A DNA stretch of 24,815 bases from a virus: positions 1 through 24,815 of IMG/VR virus record IMGVR_UViG_3300047359_000408; one strand, 5' to 3'. Shown piece by piece: positions 5,407 to 12,037 of this stretch; the first letter of the stretch is position 1, and each line of letters opens with the position of its first letter. Made by a program: the position numbers and the translations under genes. The notes beneath the pieces were generated by a model. That model was given only the letters and a program-made list of their open reading frames with translations, was not told where the DNA came from and did not search any database.

Positions 5407-5407
5407 A

Positions 5408-5545
5408 TTATTTGTTTTCAAATTGGTTTGCTAGTGAATAAAATTTATAAGTTTCGTAAGGCATCTTATACCCTTTGCAATTATAACAGAATAATTGTTT
5501 AGCTTTCTGTTCTATTATTGCCGAACATTTGTTACACTTTCTCAT
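5408..5545 (-). CDS. 45-residue zinc-ribbon protein
   Basis: ATG at 5543-5545 overlaps the previous stop as ATGA. It starts MRKCNKCSAIIEQKAKQLFC. Cys4-x2-Cys7 and Cys20-x2-Cys23 form a classic four-Cys zinc site, followed by a basic/aromatic tail (GYKMPYETYKFY). Likely a nucleic-acid- or protein-binding zinc ribbon of unknown role. Confidence 0.75.
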   Translation of the reverse strand: MRKCNKCSAIIEQKAKQLFCYNCKGYKMPYETYKFYSLANQFENK

Positions 5546-5730
5546 TTGATATTTATTTGATGTTGTGTGCCATTAAAACTTATTATATACTCTTCATCAA
5601 ATTCATAACACACTCCTGTTTCAGCATTAAACAATGTTATGTTGTCAGATATTAATTGTAAAAAATATTGATGTTGTGCGGGTGTTGAATTATTGTAAAA
5701 GTCAATAACTTCTTTGTATTGTGTTTTCAT
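5542..5730 (-). CDS. 62-residue hypothetical protein
   Basis: Starts MKTQYKEVIDFYNNSTPAQ at 5730, with ATGA overlaps at both ends. A helical first half (HQYFLQLISDNITLF) is followed by a beta-rich end (GVCYEFDEEYIISFNG). No known family. The tight coupling supports expression. Confidence 0.7.
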   Translation of the reverse strand: MKTQYKEVIDFYNNSTPAQHQYFLQLISDNITLFNAETGVCYEFDEEYIISFNGTQHQINIK

Positions 5731-5966
5731 GTTGTTTCGTATTTGTTTTCTGTTGCGTACTCATAAACATCAATAAACATATCCTCATCAAGATAATCCC
5801 AATAAAATTTAGTTATGTCCATTCCGTTTAATCGTACCTCTTTGATGTCTAACCTGTCTTCTAATGGATCAAAGTGTGTTGGTGTTTTATGGTAGTATTC
5901 ATAATCTATTTCAAGATCATAACAACCCATATTTTCTGTTATTGTATATGTGTTTTTAACTATCAT
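5727..5966 (-). CDS. 79-residue acidic hypothetical protein
   Basis: Starts MIVKNTYTITENMGCYDLEI at 5966 and is rich in Tyr, Asp and Glu (DIKEVRLNGMDITKFYWDYL). The beta-strand-rich first half contains YDLEIDYEYYHKTPTHFDP. Similar small acidic proteins that open with a Tyr-rich beta segment are common in phage early regions without known function. Four-base ATGA overlaps on both sides. Confidence 0.7.
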   Translation of the reverse strand: MIVKNTYTITENMGCYDLEIDYEYYHKTPTHFDPLEDRLDIKEVRLNGMDITKFYWDYLDEDMFIDVYEYATENKYETT

Positions 5967-6109
5967 TGTTGTTCTACTTTTTCTTCTACTATTTTGCCTT
6001 CTAAATCTACAACTGTGTAGCCATGACTTCTTAATAGGTTAATTGATTTTTCTATTTGATTTACTCTTTTTCTGTAATGATCAAAGGTTTCGTTTTCTAT
6101 CCAACTCAT
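5963..6109 (-). CDS. 48-residue helical hypothetical protein
   Basis: ATG at 6107-6109; starts MSWIENETFDHYRKRVNQIE, then SINLLRSHGYTVVDLEGKIV. The segment after 'LLRSHGY' looks like a small helix-strand unit, often seen where a peptide describes a bound partner. It ends TGA in an ATGA overlap with the next gene and starts 4 nt after the previous stop. Function unknown. Confidence 0.65.
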   Translation of the reverse strand: MSWIENETFDHYRKRVNQIEKSINLLRSHGYTVVDLEGKIVEEKVEQQ

Positions 6110-6113
6110 AATG

Positions 6114-6311
6114 TTATAATTTTAATTGTTTATTTCTTTCTAATTTTGTTTTATACCATTCAACATGAACAATGTCATTGTTAAACATATCGTCTGTATC
6201 TAAATTTTTTTTAGGCACATCATAATGGTATATGCCATGTAACAAACCATTGTTATTGTCTTTTTTATCTGTTCTTTCTTGTTCATAATGAACTGCTAAT
6301 TTTACTATCAT
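6114..6311 (-). CDS. 65-residue hypothetical protein
   Basis: Starts MIVKLAVHYEQERTDKKDNN at 6311 as an ATGA overlap with the preceding gene, then GLLHGIYHYDVPKKNLDTDD and HVEWYKTKLERNKQLKL. His and Tyr are abundant. The first residues (MIVK) resemble the gene 5727-5966. No family recognised. Confidence 0.65.
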   Translation of the reverse strand: MIVKLAVHYEQERTDKKDNNNGLLHGIYHYDVPKKNLDTDDMFNNDIVHVEWYKTKLERNKQLKL

Positions 6312-6430
6312 GATTTCTTTGTTTTAAATTGTTTATTTAATAGTTCTAACATACGATTTTGATTACTGTTTTGTATCCAATCGTTTTTTAGTTTAAAGTG
6401 TTTGTTAATAATTTCTTTCTTTGCTTTCAT
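6308..6430 (-). CDS. 40-residue basic peptide
   Basis: ATG at 6428-6430; starts MKAKKEIINKHFKLKNDWIQ and ends LLNKQFKTKKS. It is strongly basic and helical, so it could bind nucleic acid. It overlaps the upstream gene by 26 nt and the next by 4 (ATGA). The reading frame is short, and its support is mainly the two coupled junctions. Confidence 0.55.
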   Translation of the reverse strand: MKAKKEIINKHFKLKNDWIQNSNQNRMLELLNKQFKTKKS

Positions 6431-6563
6431 GGTAATAAGTTAAAGTGTTAGGGTAGTTAAATAAATTACAAATATCGTCAACAATACAATCTCCATATTC
6501 TTGGCAACCGTACTCTATTAATATTTGTCTTAAATTGTAGTGTTTGTTTTTAATTGTTTTCAT
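6405..6563 (-). CDS. 52-residue hypothetical protein, first in operon
   Basis: ATG at 6561-6563; starts MKTIKNKHYNLRQILIEYG, then a Cys-containing acidic segment (CQEYGDCIVDDICNLFNY) that is a good candidate for a small amphipathic fold. It is the first gene of the twelve-gene unit, 22 nt past the -7 element at 6586. No family recognised. Confidence 0.65.
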   Translation of the reverse strand: MKTIKNKHYNLRQILIEYGCQEYGDCIVDDICNLFNYPNTLTYYHESKERNY

Positions 6564-6585
6564 AGTTTTATTTATTAGTTATACA

Positions 6586-6616
6586 CAAATCTAGTTAATT
6601 ATCTCCACCTGACCAA
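6586..6616 (-). promoter_or_regulatory. Promoter of the first small-gene operon
   Basis: Minus strand: TTTG/TTG (TTG at 6614-6616), a 20-bp spacer and an exact TAnnTTTG (TAGATTTG, 6586-6593). It sits between the stop at 6636 and the ATG at 6563. The core around the -7 element resembles that of the promoter at 4213-4243. Confidence 0.7.
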
Positions 6617-6635
6617 ATAAATTATAAAAAAAATG

Positions 6636-7133
6636 CTAAAAAACTTGAGTTATCTCTAATAAATCTGTTTTTTCAGTAACATAAGCCATGACTCTAGTCA
6701 TTCTCAGTTTAGATTTATCAAAAACCATTTCGTTTGTGGCAAACCCTTCAAATCTATATCTAGGGTATATGCAACTAAACAGAGCAAACAAATTACAATC
6801 TGTTTTGGCATAGGCAGGTATCATCAAAGGATTTTTATGATTTCTATTAACTTTCACATCAATAGTTTTGCCTTTGTATATAGCATCATAATTGTCAGTT
6901 CCATTTACTTTAGACGTATTATGTATTTTAAAGTCAGGGTATAGATTTAGTTCTCTACAAAATATAAACTCAGCACCAAACCCCACAATATCTAAATCTA
7001 ATTCTCCAGTTTCGTTTACTGTTTTATGACCATGCCAACCTGTATCTCTTTTGTTTTTATCTCTTTGATATGCACTTAGTTCAACAATTTGTTGTTCGTA
7101 CTTGTCTAATATGTAAACGTTTCCTATCTTCAT
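6636..7133 (-). CDS. Candidate PD-(D/E)XK-fold nuclease next to terminase
   Basis: A 165-residue protein starting MKIGNVYILDKYEQQIVELS. Around residues 51-95 it has GFGAEFIFCRELNL (E55), then NYDAIYKGKT (D83) and IDVKVNR (D92, K94). This order of a helix with Glu, a strand with Asp and a D-x-K strand is the restriction-endonuclease-like (PD-(D/E)XK) arrangement. I have seen no name for this family. It starts 3 nt after the large terminase stop and is the last gene of its operon, so it may act in DNA processing or packaging, or degrade host DNA. Assignment rests on motif order only. Confidence 0.6.
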   Translation of the reverse strand: MKIGNVYILDKYEQQIVELSAYQRDKNKRDTGWHGHKTVNETGELDLDIVGFGAEFIFCRELNLYPDFKIHNTSKVNGTDNYDAIYKGKTIDVKVNRNHKNPLMIPAYAKTDCNLFALFSCIYPRYRFEGFATNEMVFDKSKLRMTRVMAYVTEKTDLLEITQVF

Positions 7134-7136
7134 TTT

Positions 7137-8351
7137 TTATTTAATAAAGTAGCTACCATGTGGCACTGATCTAGTTAATAAATATTGAATTGCATATCTT
7201 GAGGCATCAATGCCGTGATTAAATTTATCGATAGGAATTGCACCTGTTAGTTTCCAAGTATAGTTATTAAATTCACGAATTAAATTCACAGATTTATCAT
7301 CTATAATTATTTGGTGATCCTGCATCAACGAGACACCTGCGAGAATACTGCCTTTCTTTTTTATGGTGGGTATTACGTTTAATCCTTTATTCTTTATGGA
7401 AGACAAAAGGCGTGGCTCGGAATTGTCCATTACAATTAAATTGCCACCTGCATAACGTCTATTCAATTCATATATTTGTGTTGTGCTTAATGCTTTTTTA
7501 TAGTAGTGTTCTTTTAACCAAATTACTTTCCTGTCTTTATCTATTGCTACCTCAACTAAAACACTTGGATCAACTGAAAATCCTATGTCCATACCAAATA
7601 TTGAATCTATCTCATCATTAAATTTACCTATGTTCCAATGTTTAAATATAACTCCTTCTGCTGATTCTAACCATCCTCCTTCAATCTGATGTTTAAACTT
7701 CTCTGGTCGTCTAACTTTCATTACATCTATTTGCTTAACAAATGATTTAGACAAGTGATCTAAGTTATCTTGGTATGTAGTATGTATATAAGTTATGTTT
7801 TCTTTAGTTCCATTGTGTCCGTCTGGAACACCTCTATTCTGAAAAAACCTTTGATATATCCAGTTCTCTTTTGTAGTAGGGTTTAGAATTAATATACATC
7901 TGTTCTTAACGAGCTTCGACCTAATACTGAAATCAATCTTATCAAAACTTTCCTCATCTGTTAGCTCTTCTGCTTCGTCTAACACAAATGTACTTACACC
8001 TTGTATAGATTTAAGCTTTGCCGTTTGATCTCCGCTTGATGTTCTAATACCACTAAAGTATATTGAACTGCCTGTTAAATTGTTTATGATCTCTGTTTTG
8101 TTTACAGTGAACTGATCGAGTACGCCCATTAACTCAAGCTTCTCTATAAACTCTGGTATAATTGACATACCTGCTGAGGTCATAGTATAACGAGTGAATA
8201 ATATCCTATGTCCTTTTTCGTAAGTTAGTAATACTAAGAATGTGTTTGTAGCAAATGATTTTCCAGAACCCCTCCCTCCAGTAATTACAAAGTAACGACT
8301 TTGAGAGTTAAATAAAGCTTGATACTTTTTATTGAGGTTTAGTTTCTTCAT
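7137..8351 (-). CDS. terL: Terminase large subunit (PBSX/Terminase_3-like)
   Basis: The 404-residue packaging motor. The ATPase half has Walker A GGRGSGKS (residues 25-32) and Walker B TFVLDEAEEL (Asp125, Glu126). The RNase H-like nuclease half has MDIGFSVDP (Asp255), IVMDNSEPR (Asp309) and HGIDASRYA (Asp382), the expected acidic triad. Length fits the family. It overlaps the small subunit by 15 nt. It translocates and cuts concatemeric DNA at the portal. Portal and capsid genes are not adjacent; this gene lies inside a recombination/replication operon, unlike the usual packaging-to-head order. Confidence 0.95.
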   Translation of the reverse strand: MKKLNLNKKYQALFNSQSRYFVITGGRGSGKSFATNTFLVLLTYEKGHRILFTRYTMTSAGMSIIPEFIEKLELMGVLDQFTVNKTEIINNLTGSSIYFSGIRTSSGDQTAKLKSIQGVSTFVLDEAEELTDEESFDKIDFSIRSKLVKNRCILILNPTTKENWIYQRFFQNRGVPDGHNGTKENITYIHTTYQDNLDHLSKSFVKQIDVMKVRRPEKFKHQIEGGWLESAEGVIFKHWNIGKFNDEIDSIFGMDIGFSVDPSVLVEVAIDKDRKVIWLKEHYYKKALSTTQIYELNRRYAGGNLIVMDNSEPRLLSSIKNKGLNVIPTIKKKGSILAGVSLMQDHQIIIDDKSVNLIREFNNYTWKLTGAIPIDKFNHGIDASRYAIQYLLTRSVPHGSYFIK

Positions 8352-8703
8352 CTTTTATATCTTCTGATTCAATGTCAATTATTTTTTCCTTATCTGCAAA
8401 ATCTATAATAGGGATGTTAACTTCTGTTTTTACATTTAACTCTTTTAACTCTTTTGGTTTACCGTACTTATATTCCCAAAGTAATCTCATGTGAGGGAAA
8501 CTATCTTGAGCTTGTTTAGCTAGTTCTAGCCACGCCTTCTCTTCACTACCAAACACCTTTTTCATAGCACCTAAAGCATAGTTACCTAGCTTTTTTTCTC
8601 TTGCCTTTGGTGGTCGTCCTTGTCCTCTGTAAATACCTTTTAAAGCACCGTTGTTTGCTCTTCCGTCTTTTTTCTTTTTGTTTTCGTTGTCTACTCCTTC
8701 CAT
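8329..8703 (-). CDS. terS: Probable terminase small subunit
   Basis: A 124-residue protein immediately upstream of the large terminase. A basic N-terminus (ENKKKKDGRANNGALKG, then GRPPKAREKK) precedes a helical segment (NYALGAMKKVFGSEEKAWLE) and MRLLWEYKYGKPKE, a pattern typical of small terminases of Bacteroidota phages, and the C-terminus is acidic (IIDIESEDIKDEE). It would recognise the packaging site and regulate the large subunit. It overlaps the previous gene by 13 nt and the large subunit by 23 nt. Evidence is position plus general pattern. Confidence 0.75.
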   Translation of the reverse strand: MEGVDNENKKKKDGRANNGALKGIYRGQGRPPKAREKKLGNYALGAMKKVFGSEEKAWLELAKQAQDSFPHMRLLWEYKYGKPKELKELNVKTEVNIPIIDFADKEKIIDIESEDIKDEETKPQ

Positions 8704-9029
8704 AAACCTTTTTTAATTAGTTGGCATATAATAGAGTAATTGCCTAAATCCTGATATGTATCTAAGAGGGTTTCGTTATTCCCTTTACGATTCTTAATTA
8801 TTAAGTTTTTCCAACGACTTATTTTGTCGTTCATTCTAAACCACAAACCATGTAAAGCAAAATCTTTACCTTCTTTAGTTTCTAAGTTTGCACCAGTGCT
8901 TATATTACTAATGCCATAATCTAATTGTTTTTTAGCAAAGAGTTCAAACTGCTCTTCAACAATATTCTCATAACTCTTGTATAAGTTAGGCGATTCCTTT
9001 TGTAAAAGCTTTCTGTATTTATTCTGCAT
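8691..9029 (-). CDS. Nmad1/DUF1599-like protein
   Basis: Read from ATG 9027-9029 (112 residues); a TTG six codons upstream is in frame but less likely. Diagnostic segments are FAKKQLDYGISNISTG, LWFRMNDKISRWKNLI and a DTYQDLGNYSIICQLI helix near the end. I recognise these as the DUF1599 family, also called nucleotide modification associated domain 1, found in many phages. The biochemical role is not established; the fold is related to MazG-type nucleotide enzymes by general appearance. No base-modification genes are seen nearby. Confidence 0.7.
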   Translation of the reverse strand: MQNKYRKLLQKESPNLYKSYENIVEEQFELFAKKQLDYGISNISTGANLETKEGKDFALHGLWFRMNDKISRWKNLIIKNRKGNNETLLDTYQDLGNYSIICQLIKKGLWKE

Positions 9030-9432
9030 ACTGTAATTCTTTATCAACCATATTGCTAATAACCATAGTTAACTCATCAACGTCTTTGTTGTTAAGATAA
9101 TTTACTTTGCTTTTAATATATTCTCTTTTACTATAATTATCCATTTTGTTTATTTTGTCAACAATCTTTTGTTCCCATACTATTAAATCTTTATTGTAAT
9201 TCTTATGAACCTCATAAGTTCTTAATGAATGTAATATAGTAGCGTGATTAACTTCCCATCCATACTTTTTATATATTCTTACAATTCTAAACAAAGTCAT
9301 TCGTTTGTGATTATAAAGTATATGATTTAATAAAGATCGTACTTCTACATATTCTCTTTTTCTAGTATTCTCAAATACATTGATCCTAGATAGTTCAACT
9401 ATTTTTTCTATTATGTGTTTTGGTGAAATCAT
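9019..9432 (-). CDS. DnaA domain IV-like DNA-binding protein
   Basis: A start at ATG 9430-9432 gives 137 residues and an ATGA overlap with the preceding stop; the longer frame start at 9492 would overlap that gene by 64 nt. Residues about 23-75 (TRKREYVEVRSLLNHILYN, then WEVNHATILHSLRTYEVH) match the DnaA domain IV pattern, with the HATILHSLR signature helix that reads the DnaA box. There is no ATPase domain, so it can bind DNA but not drive melting by itself. It may recruit replication proteins or act as a repressor. Confidence 0.75.
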   Translation of the reverse strand: MISPKHIIEKIVELSRINVFENTRKREYVEVRSLLNHILYNHKRMTLFRIVRIYKKYGWEVNHATILHSLRTYEVHKNYNKDLIVWEQKIVDKINKMDNYSKREYIKSKVNYLNNKDVDELTMVISNMVDKELQYAE

Positions 9433-9620
9433 GTTAAATAATTTTGATGAGCTTTGTAATCCTCTAAAGCGTGTAACATTGCACTGCAACATTCATAATG
9501 CTCTTCTAATTCGTATTGCTCGATTAATATAGGTATTTCGTTTTCTGTTATTACTCTTTTCTTTAGACATAATAGAGTGTCTTCATAACAATCTAAGTAA
9601 TCTAAATATTCATTTTCCAT
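9429..9620 (-). CDS. 63-residue acidic hypothetical protein
   Basis: Starts MENEYLDYLDCYEDTLLCLK at 9620 and is acidic and Cys-containing throughout, with EQYELEEHYECCSAMLHALE in the second half. It is followed by an ATGA overlap with the DnaA-like gene and preceded without a gap by the exonuclease. No family recognised. An acidic partner of one of the adjacent DNA-binding proteins is possible. Confidence 0.7.
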   Translation of the reverse strand: MENEYLDYLDCYEDTLLCLKKRVITENEIPILIEQYELEEHYECCSAMLHALEDYKAHQNYLT

Positions 9621-10394
9621 TTATAAAGTGTCTTCTACTAGGTAGTTTTCTAAATCAAATTCATTCTTAATATAGTTTTCATATACTTTTATAGCATACT
9701 CAACTTTTTGCTCACCACTAAAATAGAAATTTTCGCTGACATTAAAAATACCAATTTCATTTGTTGGTGATTTATCTATAACAATGTATTTAAAATCTTT
9801 ATAACTTTTACCAAACAGGTTACAATATATGTAACATTGACTATCATAATTATATTTATTGGCACTGTACTTAAATGCCGATAAAACTTGAGTTGTCTTT
9901 AAATCTATTAAATACTGACCTAAAACATCTGCCTTAGCTCTAAAAGGGTATCCCATTAAATTATTAACCATAGGCACTTCAAACTCACTATTCTCTATAA
10001 GTTCACTTGCAGGTTTACAATTATAAAATCTATCTCTTAATCTTAATGCTTTGTCTCTATCCTTTACAGTAAAGACATCCCACCTTTCTTCTTTGGCAAG
10101 TTTATATTCTTTATTTGCCTTTGTCTTAACATCTAAGAATAAACACTCGTTAAATTTATCCTCTTCTAATATACTAGCATGAAATAAATATCCTTGAGCT
10201 AGTGCATCTGATTCAGTAGGCAGGTTTATTTGATTTAAGTATTCTAATGGTGATTTAAGTAGTTGACTTATTGCACTACTTGATAAACAAGCTTTTGCTA
10301 AGTAGCCATAATAAAAGCTATCTTGAATTGCTTTTTGTGTGAGCTCATGTCTATCATGCATCTCATTGTCTAGTGTGATTATTGGTTCTTTCAT
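9621..10394 (-). CDS. RecE-like PD-(D/E)XK exonuclease
   Basis: A 257-residue nuclease. Motifs in order: GYLFHASILE (His72), FRAKADVL (Asp156), LIDLKTTQ (Asp164, Lys166) and YDSQCYIYC (Gln186, Tyr188). This is the layout of the RecE/exodeoxyribonuclease VIII PDDEXK family, which resects dsDNA 5' to 3' and leaves 3' tails for an annealing protein. The ERF gene at 14457-15020 is the likely partner. It is the second gene of the operon whose promoter is at 10663-10692. Confidence 0.85.
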   Translation of the reverse strand: MKEPIITLDNEMHDRHELTQKAIQDSFYYGYLAKACLSSSAISQLLKSPLEYLNQINLPTESDALAQGYLFHASILEEDKFNECLFLDVKTKANKEYKLAKEERWDVFTVKDRDKALRLRDRFYNCKPASELIENSEFEVPMVNNLMGYPFRAKADVLGQYLIDLKTTQVLSAFKYSANKYNYDSQCYIYCNLFGKSYKDFKYIVIDKSPTNEIGIFNVSENFYFSGEQKVEYAIKVYENYIKNEFDLENYLVEDTL

Positions 10395-10395
10395 A

Positions 10396-10641
10396 TTAAT
10401 TACAATTATAGTTATACTGATATGAAACGTAATACTCCCAACAACCTCCTTCTATATAGTAAGTGTAAACCTCACTATTAGAACCGTCTCTGCATAAATA
10501 AATATATTTTACGGTATTGTCTCCGTACTCTGCATGATAAGGTTCATCAAAGTAAGGAGCCGAAGGATAGTGACTTAAATCGCAGTTATCTGAGCAGTTA
10601 AACAATGTAAATAAAATTAGTGTATAAAGTATTGCTTTCAT
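10396..10641 (-). CDS. Small lipoprotein, first gene of the nuclease/terminase operon
   Basis: Read from ATG 10639-10641 (81 residues); an in-frame GTG six codons upstream is less likely. MKAILYTLILFTLFNCSDNC has a signal peptide and a lipobox-like L-F-N-C, so Cys15 is probably lipidated and the protein exported. The mature part is rich in Tyr and Cys (CRDGSNSEVYTYYIEGGC), which suggests disulfides. A lipoprotein made early and anchored in the envelope would fit superinfection exclusion, but no homology supports that. The promoter lies 22 nt upstream. Confidence 0.65.
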   Translation of the reverse strand: MKAILYTLILFTLFNCSDNCDLSHYPSAPYFDEPYHAEYGDNTVKYIYLCRDGSNSEVYTYYIEGGCWEYYVSYQYNYNCN

Positions 10642-10662
10642 ATTCTCTTTGTTATTCACTTA

Positions 10663-10692
10663 CAAAGTTAATAAAAGAAATGACTTATACAA
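10663..10692 (-). promoter_or_regulatory. Promoter of the lipoprotein-RecE-terminase operon
   Basis: Minus strand: TTG (10690-10692), a 19-bp spacer, and an exact TAnnTTTG (TAACTTTG, 10663-10670). The -7 element ends 21 nt before the ATG at 10641, in the 54-nt gap after the previous stop. Confidence 0.7.
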
Positions 10693-10695
10693 CTA

Positions 10696-10842
10696 TTACA
10701 TAAAATTCTTTTTCCAAACATCCATGCCTACTGCATAACGTTGTTTAGTATCTGGGTATTCTAAGATCATTTTAGCATTGTTCATGAACCTTGCCATAAA
10801 CGTAGCTTTCTCTTCGTATTTCTTTGGTTTTAAAAATGGCAT
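10696..10842 (-). CDS. 48-residue conserved small phage protein
   Basis: ATG at 10840-10842, TAA at 10696. It starts MPFLKPKKYEEKATFMARFM and ends YPDTKQRYAVGMDVWKKNFM. The pattern of FMxRFMxNxxM then E(Y/F)PDxxQRYAV recurs in phage peptides and at ends of phage proteins, with a helix-turn-helix-like shape; no function is established. It starts 2 nt after the previous stop and ends its operon before a new promoter. Confidence 0.75.
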   Translation of the reverse strand: MPFLKPKKYEEKATFMARFMNNAKMILEYPDTKQRYAVGMDVWKKNFM

Positions 10843-10844
10843 AA

Positions 10845-11246
10845 TTATATATTATATTCTTTATACACTCGTTCTAATTTCTTATGTAAGTTGTTTTTAA
10901 AGCATGACGAACAACTTGTTAAATTCATTTTTTGATGAAAAACCCTATTGTATATAGTAAGTAACTCTTGTTGTTTTTCTGGCGTTACAGTTGGTTTTGC
11001 CTCAGTATAATATTTATCTAAAATATTGTATTCGTCTTCCGTTAAACACTCTGGCTGATAATAAGGGAATAAGTAATTTAGTTTAGCTTTACGTTCATCA
11101 CAGCCACAATCTTCACCAAGTGCCCACTTAGCTACTTTAGCTATTCCAGTAGCTTCTAACACTTGTTCGACTGTATCGCCTAAACCTTTAGCTTTTGTAC
11201 TTTTTGTACTCTTCTTTGCTTTCTTGTCTAATTTTTTCTTTTGCAT
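10845..11246 (-). CDS. Conserved Cys-rich hypothetical phage protein
   Basis: A 133-residue protein with a Lys-rich N-terminus (KKKLDKKAKKSTKSTKAKG), then GLGDTVEQVLEATGIAKVAK, CGCDERKAKLNYLFPY and a late CSSC (around residues 112-115). I recognise GLGDTVE...GEDCGCDERK as a recurrent signature in Bacteroidota phages, function unknown. The Cys pairs may bind zinc. Its ATG lies 59 nt inside the end of the sigma-like gene; no later start is available, so the overlap is real. Confidence 0.7.
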   Translation of the reverse strand: MQKKKLDKKAKKSTKSTKAKGLGDTVEQVLEATGIAKVAKWALGEDCGCDERKAKLNYLFPYYQPECLTEDEYNILDKYYTEAKPTVTPEKQQELLTIYNRVFHQKMNLTSCSSCFKNNLHKKLERVYKEYNI

Positions 11247-11757
11247 TTGTTAATGTATTAAATATTGAACTTAAACTTATTTTAGTTTCTTTGCTTATGT
11301 CTCGCATACTCATTTCGGTATTCAAATACAACTTAGTTAATTTTTTATCGTACCAATACCAATCGTCTATTATATTATCTATTTTATTATATAATGCCTC
11401 AAGATCAATTTTCTTATTATAATTGTGTAATATCTCGTCTTCATTATACGCTATATTATTAATAATATAATTGTATTTTTCATCATCAATATCTGTAAAT
11501 ACAGTAATCTTTTTTTTCTTTTTATAGTTTGTATAATTACTGTAATACAAATTCCTTAATGTTATATAAATGTAAAATGTATTTATTTCATTATCATTAT
11601 ACATAATACGATTTACATCCTTAGTGTAATTATACATTCTAAGGTACATCTCTTGAACTAACTCCTTTGCATCATTATTGTTTAGCTTAAAGCTTTTAGC
11701 CATTTTAATCCACTCATCGTGTCTCTTAGCTAATATGTCTAATATCTTAGAGCTCAT
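11188..11757 (-). CDS. Sigma-70-like factor, ECF size
   Basis: A 189-residue protein with two helical domains. Residues about 14-75 (DEWIKMAKSFKLNNNDAKEL, then EMYLRMYNY) resemble sigma region 2, with the DA-EL-VQE-Y-R helix. Residues about 136-178 (YLNTEMSMRDISKETKISLS, then FNTLTNAKEKIR) are a region-4-type helix-turn-helix. The linker is unusually Asn/Lys/Tyr-rich. It would redirect host RNA polymerase, probably to late genes. It overlaps its upstream neighbour by 11 nt and its downstream one by 59 nt. Confidence 0.7.
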   Translation of the reverse strand: MSSKILDILAKRHDEWIKMAKSFKLNNNDAKELVQEMYLRMYNYTKDVNRIMYNDNEINTFYIYITLRNLYYSNYTNYKKKKKITVFTDIDDEKYNYIINNIAYNEDEILHNYNKKIDLEALYNKIDNIIDDWYWYDKKLTKLYLNTEMSMRDISKETKISLSSIFNTLTNAKEKIRQESKEEYKKYKS

Positions 11758-12037
11758 CTTTAAATATTATGTCTCTAAGTTTATCAAATGAATTCACAAC
11801 ATAATAATTACCTTGCCATTCAGCTTGAAACTTTATTTCGTCTGGTGTTAGTTTTTGTTGTGCTAACGGTTTATCTCCGTCTTTAATTTCTATAAGATAA
11901 TTATTACCTGCATATCCTACTATAATATCAGGAGCACCTTTGCCTAATTGGTGAGTGTGGAGGACAGAGCATCCTACCTCTCTGATTTGAGAGACAATCT
12001 TTTTTTGGTTAGCATCTACTCTAGCTCGTTTTCGCAT
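11747..12037 (-). CDS. VRR-NUC-type nuclease
   Basis: A 96-residue protein with GKGAPDIIVGYAGNNYLIEI (Asp37, Glu50, Lys52), the PD...ExK core of the VRR-NUC family, then LAQQKLTPDEIKFQ with the family's conserved Gln/Lys helix and a C-terminal VVNSFDKLRDI. Small VRR-NUC proteins in phages are thought to cut branched DNA such as Holliday junctions. It overlaps the primase-helicase stop by 22 nt. Role in resolving recombination or replication intermediates before packaging is inferred from the family. Confidence 0.85.
   Translation of the reverse strand: MRKRARVDANQKKIVSQIREVGCSVLHTHQLGKGAPDIIVGYAGNNYLIEIKDGDKPLAQQKLTPDEIKFQAEWQGNYYVVNSFDKLRDIIFKDEL

Noticed and set aside
9429-9492. Upstream start of the DnaA-like gene at 9492
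   Set aside because: It would overlap the 63-residue gene by 64 nt, and the ATG at 9432 forms the common ATGA junction.
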